Assembly (NCBI RefSeq): GCF_947500325.1
Contig: NZ_CANMRQ010000016.1
Span: forward strand, 1 to 64,000
Source: an uncultured Lacinutrix sp.
GTDB lineage: Bacteria; Bacteroidota; Bacteroidia; Flavobacteriales; Flavobacteriaceae
Direction: 5' to 3'
Length of the DNA stretch: 64,000 nt
Positions 10,513 through 19,044 of the stretch are shown in pieces. The notes beneath the pieces are model-generated. The model was given only the letters and a program-made list of their open reading frames with translations. It had not been told where the DNA came from and ran no database searches. Both the position numbers and the translations under genes were made by a program. The first letter of the stretch is position 1; each line of letters begins with the position of its first letter.

Positions 10513-10546
10513 AAAAAAGCCTAACTTAAATAAGTTAGGCTTTTTT
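10513..10546 (-). terminator. Terminator of rplS
   Basis: A perfect stem AAAAAAGCCTAACTTA with its complement and a 2-nt loop, ending in T6, 21 bases after the rplS stop. The flanking A tract makes it usable in both directions. Confidence 0.85.
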
Positions 10547-10567
10547 AATATTATAAAAGAAAAGAAA

Positions 10568-10921
10568 TTATTTTCTTCTTGCTTCTTTAATTCTAGCTTT
10601 CTTACCAGTAAGACCTCTAAAGTAAAAGATTCTTGCTCTACGAACTTTACCTCTTTTATTTACTTCAACTTTCTGTAATGCAGGTAAATTAACTGGGAAG
10701 ATACGCTCTACACCAACTGTTCCAGACATTTTTCTAATTGTAAAAGTCTCTGATGATCCAGATCCTCTTCTTTGTAGTACTACACCTCTAAAAAACTGTG
10801 TTCTACTTTTTTCACCTTCACGAATTTCGTAGTATACAGTAATTGTATCACCAGCAGAAAATTCTGGAAAGTCTTTTCTTGTTACAAACTCGTCTTGTAC
10901 AAATTTTACTAAAGATTCCAT
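10568..10921 (-). CDS. rplS: 50S ribosomal protein L19
   Basis: L19 (117 residues, usual length) lies at the interface of the 30S and 50S subunits. Family motifs are FSAGDTITVYYEIREG near 21, FRGVVLQRRGSGSSETFTIRKMS near 43, and the basic tail GKVRRARIFYFRGLTGKKARIKE. trmD lies upstream on the same strand, the usual bacterial partner, but a GyrI-like gene, a repeat and a structured leader are inserted between them. The GC-richer block at 10944-11002 is a likely autoregulatory leader. Confidence 0.98.
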   Translation of the reverse strand: MESLVKFVQDEFVTRKDFPEFSAGDTITVYYEIREGEKSRTQFFRGVVLQRRGSGSSETFTIRKMSGTVGVERIFPVNLPALQKVEVNKRGKVRRARIFYFRGLTGKKARIKEARRK

Positions 10922-10943
10922 CTTTATATTTTTTTAGTTTTTA

Positions 10944-11002
10944 ATCCAGAACAACATTCACGTACTTCGCCAGAGGTTAACCCGAAATTGGCTGCAAAAA
11001 TA
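10944..11002 (-). ncRNA. Candidate L19 leader RNA upstream of rplS
   Basis: A block richer in GC than its AT-rich flanks lies about 25 bases before rplS. On the minus strand GCCA pairs with TGGC around an inner GGTTAACC self-complementary element, followed by the compact segment GAAGTACGTGAATGTTGTTC. Ribosomal-protein leader RNAs for L19 have been described in flavobacteria as I recall, so an autoregulatory leader is plausible. I could not fold or align it. Confidence 0.45.
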
Positions 11003-11050
11003 AGTATTAATTACTAATCTGCAATAGATTATTTGTTTTTTTTAGGTGTT

Positions 11051-11146
11051 GCTTTTCACGCTTTAAAATGGCGTAAAAAGCCAGGCTTTCGCTAGTCGCT
11101 ATCAAAGATGAGCTCCAACAATTGCTCAATCCTTAACACAGGCTTT
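11051..11146. repeat. REP-like dispersed element (candidate)
   Basis: A hairpin (GCTTTTCACGC at 11051-11061 with GCGTAAAAAGC at 11071-11081, one mismatch that is a G-U pair on one strand) is joined to a non-coding block containing GGCTTTCGCTAGTCGCT and GCTCAATCCTTAACAC. Its base use is unlike its neighbours. The block resembles, from memory, intergenic elements scattered in flavobacterial genomes. Only one copy is in this window, so its repetitive nature is not proved here. Confidence 0.4.
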
Positions 11147-11153
11147 TAAGGGT

Positions 11154-11639
11154 TTATTGTTTTTTTATAGGAATCCAAACCTCTTCTTCAGAGTCTGGAG
11201 AGCCTTTTGCATATTTTTCACCTAGAATATTAAAATGCGGTCTATTATCTAGTTTATAGTTTGAACTTGGTATCCATTGAGTTATTATATATGTCATAAG
11301 AGCTCCAAAACCTTGAGGTAAACCTTTGTAATGGAATACAGCATATAATCCAGTTTCTAGATTAAAGGTTCTCATATTATCTGGAATTGTTTCATTATTT
11401 GAAACTTCTAAAGCTGCCCATTTTTCGAATGTATGCGTTGGATTAAAATTTTTAAAATGTAAATCACTATAAATCATGACTTCATATATGTCCTTACTTA
11501 TGGTATTTTTAATTGTTTTTCTATTAGGCATAAAACTAGAAAACAATTCGAATGTTTTATTATCTACTAGAGACATTGCTATACATTGACCTACAAGTTT
11601 TTTTTCTTTAAGTGTTTCTATTCTGGGTTCTTTATACAT
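11154..11639 (-). CDS. GyrI-like / effector-binding domain protein
   Basis: A 161-residue single-domain protein of the GyrI-like (AraC effector-binding, SOUL-related) fold. Support: the N-terminal PRIETLKEKKLVGQCIAMSL, central FEKWAALEVSNNETIPDNM, and FHYKGLPQGFGALMTYIITQWIP, where a conserved aromatic and a glutamate line the ligand pocket in this family. It lacks a DNA-binding domain, so it is probably a stand-alone small-molecule binder or hydrolase. It starts 4 bases after the trmD stop and is likely co-transcribed with trmD and perhaps rplS. Confidence 0.75.
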   Translation of the reverse strand: MYKEPRIETLKEKKLVGQCIAMSLVDNKTFELFSSFMPNRKTIKNTISKDIYEVMIYSDLHFKNFNPTHTFEKWAALEVSNNETIPDNMRTFNLETGLYAVFHYKGLPQGFGALMTYIITQWIPSSNYKLDNRPHFNILGEKYAKGSPDSEEEVWIPIKKQ

Positions 11640-11642
11640 TAC

Positions 11643-12320
11643 TCAATCTTCTAATAAATCTGGTCTACGCTTTTTTGTTCTTTGGTAAGCTTGTTCTTCA
11701 CGCCATTTTTCAATATTTGCTGCATGTCCACTTAATAGTACTTCTGGAACATGATGCCCTTTATAATCTCTTGGTTTGGTATAAATTGGTGGAGCTAGTA
11801 AATTATCTTGAAACGAATCGGTTAGGGCAGAAGTTTCATTACCTAAAACACCAGGTATTAATCTAATAATTGAATCACATAGTACTGCAGCTCCTAATTC
11901 TCCTCCAGATAATACATAATCGCCTATAGATATTTCTTTAGTAATAAACATATCTCTTATACGTTGATCTACACCTTTGTAATGACCGCAAAGAATAATA
12001 ATATTTTCTTTTAAAGATAATTTGTTAGCAATACCTTGATTTAAGGTGTTGCCATCTGGAGTCATATAAATAACCTCATCATAATTACGTTCTGCTTTTA
12101 ATGCAGAAATACATTTATCTATAGGTTCGCACATCATTACCATGCCAGCGCCACCACCAAATTGTGTGTCGTCTATAGATTTATAATTGTCTGTTGTGTA
12201 GTCTCGTAAATTATGAAAGTGTACAGAAACCAATTTTGCTTCTATTGCTCTTTTTAAAATAGAAGCTTCAAAAGGGCTTTTTAATAATTCTGGTAAAACA
12301 GTAATAATATCAATTCTCAT
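11643..12320 (-). CDS. trmD: tRNA (guanine-37 N1)-methyltransferase
   Basis: TrmD methylates N1 of G37 next to the anticodon with S-adenosylmethionine, preventing +1 frameshifts. I start at ATG 12320 ([13 protein letters not shown]), where the family begins; an ATG 24 bases upstream adds residues not found in the family. The trefoil-knot SPOUT motifs are present: [17 protein letters not shown] near 51, [13 protein letters not shown] near 104, and the [15 protein letters not shown] signature near 128. Its 225 residues match the usual length. It is the first gene of the trmD - GyrI-like - rplS strand group. Confidence 0.97.
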   Translation of the reverse strand: MRIDIITVLPELLKSPFEASILKRAIEAKLVSVHFHNLRDYTTDNYKSIDDTQFGGGAGMVMMCEPIDKCISALKAERNYDEVIYMTPDGNTLNQGIANKLSLKENIIILCGHYKGVDQRIRDMFITKEISIGDYVLSGGELGAAVLCDSIIRLIPGVLGNETSALTDSFQDNLLAPPIYTKPRDYKGHHVPEVLLSGHAANIEKWREEQAYQRTKKRRPDLLED

Positions 12321-12547
12321 CAAACTCTCTTTATAAGAACGCAAAGATAATTGAAATGAAGATAAGATTTATGATTAGATTTATGTAACTAATTTAGTGA
12401 AGAATCAATAACAATATACAGTTATGTGTTTAGCAATTAAACAGACACTTTTGGCAAACGAATTTGTTGTTTCGGAAACTGATGTATATGTATAATTTGT
12501 TTTTTCTTTTACTTGTAATGGATTATTAATCTTTCAATATATAAACC

Positions 12548-12760
12548 ATGAAGAAAAAAAAGATCACGCATTTGTCTTTAAAAAAAACAATTATCTCTAA
12601 AATAGGAATGACTAATATTTTAGGAGGTTCACCTACTACAGATCAATCTCAGTATTGTCCTAGCGATTTACCTATTAAATGGCCAACACCAGTTCCTCAT
12701 ACAGATGATGGTGCAATTTGTGTTACCCGTTCTTGTAATAGTATATGTGATATATGTTAA
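12548..12760 (+). CDS. Second lanthipeptide-like precursor peptide (orphan)
   Basis: A 70-residue peptide whose basic leader (MKKKKITHLSLKKTIISKI) and ILGG (residues 24-27) match the same Bacteroidetes leader type as the gene at 10186. The predicted 43-residue core is quite different: Pro- and Asp-rich, with cysteines at 37, 58, 63, 67 and 70 and a C-terminal CNSICDIC cluster. It has its own upstream region and a strong terminator, so it is an independent gene. The methyltransferase downstream could modify it, but that is speculation. No LanB/LanC is in view. Confidence 0.75.
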   Translation: MKKKKITHLSLKKTIISKIGMTNILGGSPTTDQSQYCPSDLPIKWPTPVPHTDDGAICVTRSCNSICDIC

Positions 12761-12780
12761 TATTGCTAGCTTAATTTATA

Positions 12781-12809
12781 AAAAACGAGCAATTTTTGCT
12801 CGTTTTTTT
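12781..12809 (+). terminator. Terminator of the second precursor gene
   Basis: AAAAACGAGCA pairs with TGCTCGTTTTT around a 5-nt loop and runs on in T, 20 bases after the precursor stop. Confidence 0.85.
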
Positions 12810-12899
12810 CATGATATCACATTATTAGGCAATTTTTAATATTACATTTATGCACACATAGTTTTTGTTTTAGACTATAAGTGTAATAACTTAGTGTTA

Positions 12900-13577
12900 A
12901 TGAAGAAGAATAGTAGTACAGCTCAAAAAATAAAGAAGCCATGGCCAACTAAAGATGCTATGGAACAGGTTTATAAAATGAAACTTTGGGGAGATAATGC
13001 ATCTAGTTTTTATTCAGGTGATGGATCTCATGATCCAGAGATAATAAATCCATATATAAATATTGTAATTTCATTTTTAAGTTCTTTTAAAACGCCGCTT
13101 ACAGTATGCGATTTAGGTTGTGGAGATTTTAATGTAGGAAAAACATTGGTAAAGCATACTAAGAAATATATTGCGGTAGATATAGTAAATGATCTTATAG
13201 AAGATAATAAAGAAAAGTTTAAAGCAGACAATTTAGAATTTCATTGTTTGGATATCGCGAAAAATGATTTACCTTCTGGAGATTGTGTTTTATTAAGACA
13301 AGTGTTACAGCATTTATCTAACGCAGAAGTGAAAAGTATAGTTAGAAAATTAACAGATTTTAAATACGTTATTTTAACTGAGCATTTACCTGAAGGCCAT
13401 TTTTTACCTAATAAAGATATTATTTCTGGACAAGGTATTAGACTTAAAAAACAAAGTGGTATAAATTTATTAGAGTCTCCATTTAATTTTAAGGTAAAAG
13501 AAGAAAAAAAATTATTGTCTATTGTTTTAAATGATAGCAAAGGTATTATAGTTACTAAGCTTTATACTGTTTTTTAG
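12900..13577 (+). CDS. Class I SAM-dependent methyltransferase
   Basis: A 225-residue protein (ATG at 12900; a GTG two codons earlier is less likely). The Rossmann-fold motif I reads VCDLGCGDFNVGKTL near residue 67, motif II YIAVDIVNDLI near 90, a post-I FHCLDIAKND segment near 115, and LLRQVLQHLSN near 130, a common form in small-molecule or peptide methyltransferases. The substrate is unknown. It follows the precursor peptide gene but is separated by a terminator, so co-expression is not shown. It overlaps the opposite HAD gene by 4 bases at the stops. Confidence 0.75.
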   Translation: MKKNSSTAQKIKKPWPTKDAMEQVYKMKLWGDNASSFYSGDGSHDPEIINPYINIVISFLSSFKTPLTVCDLGCGDFNVGKTLVKHTKKYIAVDIVNDLIEDNKEKFKADNLEFHCLDIAKNDLPSGDCVLLRQVLQHLSNAEVKSIVRKLTDFKYVILTEHLPEGHFLPNKDIISGQGIRLKKQSGINLLESPFNFKVKEEKKLLSIVLNDSKGIIVTKLYTVF

Positions 13578-14209
13578 CTTAATAATTTGTATAGCTTATT
13601 CATTTCAAAAAACACTTTAGCACCTTCTTTTGTAAATTCACTTTTATTGTTTTCGTTTGTAAATCCAAAGACATCAAATCCGCCTTTTCGTCCAGCTCTA
13701 ATACCAGCTAAACTATCCTCAATTACAACGCATTCGCTAGGTTTAAATCCCATTTTTTTTGCTGCGTATTCAAATATTTCGGGATTGGGTTTCCAGCTGC
13801 CTATTTCATAAGAGCTAAACATTCTGTTTTCAAACTTATCAATTAGTTTAGTTGTAGTTAAGTTTAGCTTTATTTTTCCAATTGGTCCACTTGAGGCTAC
13901 ACAGAATGGTATTGAAATTTTATCGAGTAATTCGTGTATGCCTTTAATTGGTTTTAAGTCTTTTTTAAATGCTGCAAAAGTTCTATTTCTGTAATCTTTT
14001 TCAAAGCTATTAGGTAGCTCTTTTTCAATTAGTTTCTCAATATGTTTAAAACAACTTTGTAGCGATCTGCCTAAGAAGTTTTTGAAAGCATATTCCATGG
14101 TTATTTCTGCGCCAACTTCATTTGCCATTTGTATAAGCACAGCATTAGAAATTTCTTCACTATCGACGAGAACGCCATCACAATCAAAAATTATACATTT
14201 ATATTTCAC
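13574..14209 (-). CDS. HAD-superfamily hydrolase (subfamily IA)
   Basis: A 211-residue phosphatase or phosphoglucomutase-like enzyme. HAD motif I is IIFDCDGVLVDSE near residue 6 (nucleophile Asp), a cap domain follows (about 16-85), motif II is CVASSG near 103, motif III the lysine in SWKPNPEIF near 140, and motif IV VVIEDSLAGIRAG near 160. The ED-SxxGxxA motif is common in beta-phosphoglucomutase-like members. The substrate cannot be set from sequence. It is followed by a DinB gene on the same strand (4-base gap upstream). Confidence 0.85.
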   Translation of the reverse strand: MKYKCIIFDCDGVLVDSEEISNAVLIQMANEVGAEITMEYAFKNFLGRSLQSCFKHIEKLIEKELPNSFEKDYRNRTFAAFKKDLKPIKGIHELLDKISIPFCVASSGPIGKIKLNLTTTKLIDKFENRMFSSYEIGSWKPNPEIFEYAAKKMGFKPSECVVIEDSLAGIRAGRKGGFDVFGFTNENNKSEFTKEGAKVFFEMNKLYKLLS

Positions 14210-14213
14210 GAGA

Positions 14214-14711
14214 CTATAACTGTTTATTGGAGTTTATTATAAGTTTGGCTTTTTCAATTTGTCTACGATGTCTTAGTGTATGTACTATGGCATGTTCAAA
14301 TAATTGTTCTACATCGTATTTTTGTCCCCAACGTGTATTTATTTTTTTGTTAGAATCATATTCACAGAGTATTAAATTAGGGTAATCTTGAAATAACTGT
14401 TCATTGAATTTAAACATTTTTTTTAAGGCATTAATATATTCATCTGTAGAACTTAATAGTGCTTTATCTTTATACTCAATGTCTTCACCTAGCCATTTTC
14501 TAACTTCAACCACATAAGTATAGCCACTTTGAACAATGTGAGTTAAAATTGCTTGAATAGATGTACAGTCTTTGTCCTTTGTTTTGTTGTCAATAATTTT
14601 AATCAATTGACTGGAAGAAATGTTTTTGATTGTATTAATGAGTTCATTTAGAGATTTTTCATATTCATCTAGTAAAGCTCCAATTGCTCCGTTATTTCTA
14701 TATCCTTTCAT
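14214..14711 (-). CDS. DinB-family protein
   Basis: A 165-residue four-helix-bundle protein. The metal-ligand histidines fit the family: ILTHIVQSGYTYVVEVRKWLG near residue 55 and the C-terminal helix LFEHAIVHTLRHRRQIEK near 137. It is only distantly similar to the DinB-like protein at 187-690. Function is unknown; members of this fold are often thiol-transferases or metal-dependent hydrolases. It lies 4 bases upstream of the HAD gene and is probably co-transcribed with it. Confidence 0.8.
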   Translation of the reverse strand: MKGYRNNGAIGALLDEYEKSLNELINTIKNISSSQLIKIIDNKTKDKDCTSIQAILTHIVQSGYTYVVEVRKWLGEDIEYKDKALLSSTDEYINALKKMFKFNEQLFQDYPNLILCEYDSNKKINTRWGQKYDVEQLFEHAIVHTLRHRRQIEKAKLIINSNKQL

Positions 14712-14722
14712 GCGCTATGATT

Positions 14723-15325
14723 CTATGAATTATTATTTAGTCTATATTCTACAGTAGCCTTTATTTCTGAGTTTCCATTTTGAGAACTTAAAGTAATTCC
14801 AGCTTTTTTGATTCTTTCATTTTTTTGAGGATCAAATTTAATTTTGGTATAAATTTCATTCTCTAGTTCTATTTCGGAATTTCCTATTAGTTTTTTTGAT
14901 ATAATATCTATTGGAGTAAAAGTATATTCTTTATCTCTTTTTAATTTTAGATTTTCTGTATATGCTTTAAAAGTTACTTTTTTGAATAAAAATGCTGATA
15001 GTAAAATTTGCTTTGTGAGTAGTAGTAATAGTATTTGAGCATTAATTCCAAAAGAAAGTGAACCAAATGTAATCGATAGATGAATATTTAAAAATTGTGA
15101 AAGGTCTAAAGTAAAGTTGTTAGTTACTAGATATGGAATTTGAACAATGATCCAAATAACAGCTAAAAAGTAGAAATTAGATTTTCTTGTAAAAAATGAT
15201 ATAGAAGATATGATTCCAATTAAACTAACAATAACTGTTAGGTTTAACAAGTTGTTCAAATTGTTGAAAATTGTGATGAGACTTGCAATTAAAACATAAA
15301 TGTAAAAACCTTTTAATAATTTCAT
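14723..15325 (-). CDS. Unknown membrane protein
   Basis: A 200-residue protein I do not recognise. Four hydrophobic segments occupy about residues 5-22, 27-45, 52-70 and 92-115, followed by a soluble, charged C-terminal part (about 120-200) with a repeated strand-like pattern (EIELENEIYTKIKFDP, GNSEIKATVEYRLNNNS). It lies 11 bases upstream of the DinB gene, so it may form one unit with DinB and the HAD gene. Confidence 0.6.
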   Translation of the reverse strand: MKLLKGFYIYVLIASLITIFNNLNNLLNLTVIVSLIGIISSISFFTRKSNFYFLAVIWIIVQIPYLVTNNFTLDLSQFLNIHLSITFGSLSFGINAQILLLLLTKQILLSAFLFKKVTFKAYTENLKLKRDKEYTFTPIDIISKKLIGNSEIELENEIYTKIKFDPQKNERIKKAGITLSSQNGNSEIKATVEYRLNNNS

Positions 15326-15638
15326 AGCTTTTGTTTAGTTAAAATATTATGGTATATGTGTTTGTTTAGTTGAGAGGATTTTACATAATAGTCAAGAATG
15401 TAAACCTAATGTATATGTGTTATGTTTTCATAATTATGCGAGTTATAAATAATATGTGTCTTATGATATATAAATGTTACATAATCTATTGTTTTTTACG
15501 ATTGATAACTAGATAATGATTTAAAATTAGAGTGAAAACTAGTAATGGAGAATCCTAAACTCCTTAAGTTATATTAAAATATAAAAGACGATACTGCTAG
15601 GTATCGCCTTTATATAAATATTAACTAAAGATTCTTTT
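15326..15638. other. Intergenic region upstream of membrane-protein gene and after aceA
   Basis: About 310 bases without a gene. It holds the promoter side of the membrane-protein gene and the aceA terminator (15584-15611). I see no other structure in the AT-rich middle. Confidence 0.6.
15584..15611 (-). terminator. Terminator of the aceBA operon
   Basis: On the minus strand AAAGGCGATAC pairs with GTATCGTCTTT (one G-U pair) around a 6-nt loop, followed by a T-rich run. It lies 27 bases after the aceA stop. Confidence 0.8.
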
Positions 15639-17249
15639 TTATTTACTTAAAACAGCTTCAAGTTCAACATTACTGTTTTTTACTTCAAATTGATTGCTAG
15701 TATTCTTTTCTCCGCTAGCTTTTAGCGCTTTATCGCCTGCAAAAAAAGTTTTATGGTCATCACCCAAGTCTGAACCAGCCATACGTTGGTGTTTTACACA
15801 AGATACACCTTTACGAATTTCTTGCCTTTGTACATCTCTTACATAAGCCAACATACCTTCTTTTCCAAAATAGCCTTCTGTTAAATTATTCATATGTAGT
15901 GCCGTAGTATGATATGTTGGTAAAGTTATTAAATGATGAAAAATACCAGCTTCTCTTGCTCCATCTACCTGAAAGGTTTTAATCTTTTCATCTGCACGAT
16001 AACTTAATTCTGTAGAGTCGTATTCTACATTCATTAAATTATTCCTATCGTAAGCCGTCATGTTTTCTCCTTCCATGAGCATTTCTTCATATGCTTGATT
16101 ACGAAAGTTTAATGTCCAATTAAAAGATGGTGAGTTATTATACACTAATTTTGCATTGGGAACGGTCTCTTTAATTCTGTTTACCATGTGTGCAATTTGG
16201 CCAACATGAGGTGTTGGTGTTTCTATCCAAAGTAAATCTGCTCCGTTTTGTAAGCTTGTTATACAATCTAGAACAACACGATCAATATTAGAACCTTCTT
16301 TAAATTTATATAAACCATTAGGCATGCGTACTGGACGTACTAATTTACCATTACGTTTAAATAATACATCATTATCTTTTACACTTTCTACAGTAACTTC
16401 TTCGGCTTCTATAAAGTCTATATATTGAGATGCTAAATCTCCTTTTTCTTGAGATACTGGAAGTTTTTGTGTTAAACCAGCTCCTTCAGAGTCTGTTCTA
16501 GCTACGATAATACCATCTTCTATACCAAGTTCTAAAAATGCATAACGAAGCGCATTAAGTTTGGCAATGAAATCTTCATGAGGTACTGTTACTTTTCCAT
16601 CTTGATGACCACATTGTTTAGCATCAGATACTTGGTTCTCTATTTGTAATGCGCAAGCACCAGCTTCTATCATTTTTTTTGCAAGTAAAAAAGTAGCTTC
16701 TTCATTACCAAAACCAGCATCAATATCTGCAATAATAGGAACCACATGTGTTTCGAAATTATCAATATCTGCTTGTACATCTTCTCCTGCATCAAGACGT
16801 CGAAAAAGGTCATTTAATTCTACAGCATCTGCTTGACGTAAAAAAGTATATATTTCTTCAATTAGTTTAGGAACTGCTGTTTTTTCATGCATAGATTGAT
16901 CTGGTAAAGGACCAAGTTCTGAACGTAATGCTGCTACCATCCAACCAGAAAGATATAAGTATTTTTTATTTGTAGTACCATGATGTTTTTTTACAGCAAT
17001 CATTTTTTGTTGTGCTACAAAGCCATGCCAGCAACCTAATGATTGTGTATAGTTCATTGGATTTGCATCATACGCAGCCATATCTTTTCTCATAATTGCA
17101 GCGGTGTATTTAGCAATGTCTAATCCTGTTTTAAATCTATTTTGAACAGCAATTCGGGCTGCGTTTTCTGGTTTTATAGTAGCCCAATTGTTTCCGTGTT
17201 TAGCTTTTAATTTACGAACAATTTCGATAGCGGAATTATAATTTTTCAT
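15639..17249 (-). CDS. aceA: Isocitrate lyase
   Basis: Splits isocitrate into glyoxylate and succinate, the first step of the glyoxylate shunt used for growth on acetate or fatty acids. At 536 residues it belongs to the long isocitrate-lyase subgroup. The active-site loop reads KQCGHQDGKVTVPHED near residue 216, the form found in this subgroup in place of KKCGH. The metal-binding IADIDAGFGNEEATF is near 173, and WIETPTPHVGQIA near 343. It lies 72 bases downstream of aceB on the same strand, forming an aceB-aceA operon. Confidence 0.97.
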   Translation of the reverse strand: MKNYNSAIEIVRKLKAKHGNNWATIKPENAARIAVQNRFKTGLDIAKYTAAIMRKDMAAYDANPMNYTQSLGCWHGFVAQQKMIAVKKHHGTTNKKYLYLSGWMVAALRSELGPLPDQSMHEKTAVPKLIEEIYTFLRQADAVELNDLFRRLDAGEDVQADIDNFETHVVPIIADIDAGFGNEEATFLLAKKMIEAGACALQIENQVSDAKQCGHQDGKVTVPHEDFIAKLNALRYAFLELGIEDGIIVARTDSEGAGLTQKLPVSQEKGDLASQYIDFIEAEEVTVESVKDNDVLFKRNGKLVRPVRMPNGLYKFKEGSNIDRVVLDCITSLQNGADLLWIETPTPHVGQIAHMVNRIKETVPNAKLVYNNSPSFNWTLNFRNQAYEEMLMEGENMTAYDRNNLMNVEYDSTELSYRADEKIKTFQVDGAREAGIFHHLITLPTYHTTALHMNNLTEGYFGKEGMLAYVRDVQRQEIRKGVSCVKHQRMAGSDLGDDHKTFFAGDKALKASGEKNTSNQFEVKNSNVELEAVLSK

Positions 17250-17321
17250 AATTTTGTAATACGTTATTTATTATTAATAATTAGATCCTGTTGATTGTTG
17301 CCGCAATCGCAGGATTGTTTT

Positions 17322-18920
17322 TTATAGGTATTGGTATGCCGGAAGCGTTAGAAATTCAATGAATTCTTCAGATAGCACTAGTTTGTCGAATAACTCAATA
17401 GCTAATTTAAACTTGCTATTTTTTAAGTGGTCTTCTCCAAATTCTGTAATAATTTTTTCTACTTCGCTATCTAATAAATCAATATATAGTTCAATGTTGA
17501 ATGTTCTTCCATCTTCTAGTTTTACTTCGTTTTTTAACCATTGCCATACTTGTGTTCTAGAGATTTCTGCTGTCGCAGCATCTTCCATTAAATTATAAAG
17601 TGCAACGGCACCATGACCACGAAGCCAAGCTTCAGTATATAAAATGCCTACATTTATATTTTTTCTAATACCAGATTCGGTAACTGTGCCAAGGGGAAGT
17701 TCAACTAAATCAGCTTCGGTAATTTGTACATCATCTCTTGTAATGTGTAATTGATTTGCTTGTGGCATATGTATGTTAAACTCTGTCATAGCAATATCTA
17801 CTAATGCCGGATGTGCAACCCAAGTGCCGTCATGTCCATTTTTAACTTCACGTTCTTTATCTTTTCTTACTTTTTCTAAAGCAATTTTATTGGCGACATC
17901 ATTATTTTTAATTGGGATTTGTGCGGCCATTCCGCCAATAGCAAGAATACCACGTTTATGGCAACGTTGAATAACTAATTTTGAGTAAGCATCCATAAAC
18001 GGTGTTGTCATGGTAACTTGATCACGATTTGGAACAATAAAGTTTGGATGGTTTCTAAATTTTTTAATATATGAGAATATATAATCCCAACGACCACAAT
18101 TTAAACCTACAATATGATCTTTAAGTTCATAAATAATTTCATCTAATTGAAAACTCGCAGTAATAGTTTCTATTAAAACCGTTGCTTTAAATGTACCTAC
18201 AGAAACATTTAAATAGTTTTCTGCAAATTCGAAAATTTCATTCCACCAACGTGCTTCTAAATAATGTTCTAATTTTGGTAAGTAGAAATAAGGAGCAGAA
18301 CCATTTTCTATTAGTGTCTTGGCATTGTGAAATACATATAAACCAAAATCTACTAAGCTACCAGAGGTTTCTTCATTATTAATTATTATATGTCGTTCGT
18401 TTAAATGTAGACCTCTAGGTCTAACTAATAAAACTGCAGTATTTTCATTTAGTTTGTATGTCTTATTACGTTTAAGATCTACTAATGAGATGGTTTTTTT
18501 ATTTGCATCTATAAGGTTTGCTTGGCCATCAATTGTATTTTTCCAACTAGGAGCATTGCTGTCTTCTAAATCGGCCATAAAGGTTTTGGCACCTGAATTT
18601 AAAGCATTAATTATCATCTTTCTATTTACAGGTCCAGTTATTTCTACACGTCTGTCTTGTAGGTCTTTAGGGATGTAATTCACTTTCCAATCGCTATTTC
18701 TAATAGCTTTAGTCTCTCTGGGGAACTCAGGGAATTTACCGCTATCAAAAATAGTTTGTTGTTCTTCTCTTCTTTTTAATAGTAATAATCGTTGATTATT
18801 AAATTTTTCATGAAGGGCAGTAATAAAGGCTAAAGCCTTATCTGTTAAAATTTCTGGATAGTAATTTTTAACATCTTTTGAGAACTGCATTTTTGGCAAT
18901 TTTAATACTGTGTTTTCCAT
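17322..18920 (-). CDS. aceB: Malate synthase A
   Basis: Condenses glyoxylate with acetyl-CoA to malate, completing the glyoxylate shunt. The 532-residue length fits isoform A. Visible motifs: KTFMADLEDSNAPSWKN near 94, RPRGLHLNE near 167 (the Arg is catalytic in the family), ATVLIETITASFQLDEI near 246, GLNCGRWDYIFSYIKK near 274, and the GHDGTWVAHPALVDIA segment near 355. It is the first gene of the aceBA operon, divergent from the XRE regulator, with a palindromic operator in front. Confidence 0.97.
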   Translation of the reverse strand: MENTVLKLPKMQFSKDVKNYYPEILTDKALAFITALHEKFNNQRLLLLKRREEQQTIFDSGKFPEFPRETKAIRNSDWKVNYIPKDLQDRRVEITGPVNRKMIINALNSGAKTFMADLEDSNAPSWKNTIDGQANLIDANKKTISLVDLKRNKTYKLNENTAVLLVRPRGLHLNERHIIINNEETSGSLVDFGLYVFHNAKTLIENGSAPYFYLPKLEHYLEARWWNEIFEFAENYLNVSVGTFKATVLIETITASFQLDEIIYELKDHIVGLNCGRWDYIFSYIKKFRNHPNFIVPNRDQVTMTTPFMDAYSKLVIQRCHKRGILAIGGMAAQIPIKNNDVANKIALEKVRKDKEREVKNGHDGTWVAHPALVDIAMTEFNIHMPQANQLHITRDDVQITEADLVELPLGTVTESGIRKNINVGILYTEAWLRGHGAVALYNLMEDAATAEISRTQVWQWLKNEVKLEDGRTFNIELYIDLLDSEVEKIITEFGEDHLKNSKFKLAIELFDKLVLSEEFIEFLTLPAYQYL

Positions 18921-18969
18921 TGTTAAATATTTTATGACACAATATTAAATAAAACAATTATAAAAAACA

Positions 18970-18983
18970 AGCGAACGTTCGCT
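18970..18983. promoter_or_regulatory. Palindromic operator at the aceB promoter
   Basis: AGCGAACGTTCGCT is a perfect 14-bp palindrome in an AT-rich intergenic region. On the minus strand it lies immediately before a TTG (N20) TAATATTG promoter for aceB, in the -33 zone. It shares the GCGAA half-site with the palindrome at 19014-19021. The likely binder is the divergently encoded XRE regulator. Confidence 0.6.
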
Positions 18984-19003
18984 AAAAATGAATAATTCGT
19001 TTT

Positions 19004-19035
19004 TTTGATTGAATTCGCGAAAAAGTGTATTTTTG
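19004..19035 (+). promoter_or_regulatory. Promoter of the XRE regulator with internal TTCGCGAA palindrome
   Basis: A Bacteroidetes-type promoter: TTTG at 19004-19007, 20 bases, TATTTTTG at 19028-19035, only 9 bases before the start codon. The palindrome TTCGCGAA (19014-19021) lies between the two elements, placed for autorepression. TTCGCGAA fits the pattern TTYGCRAA, close to the TTTGCAAA core known for the RamB regulator of glyoxylate genes in Corynebacterium. Confidence 0.6.
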
Positions 19036-19044
19036 TTTTTAATT

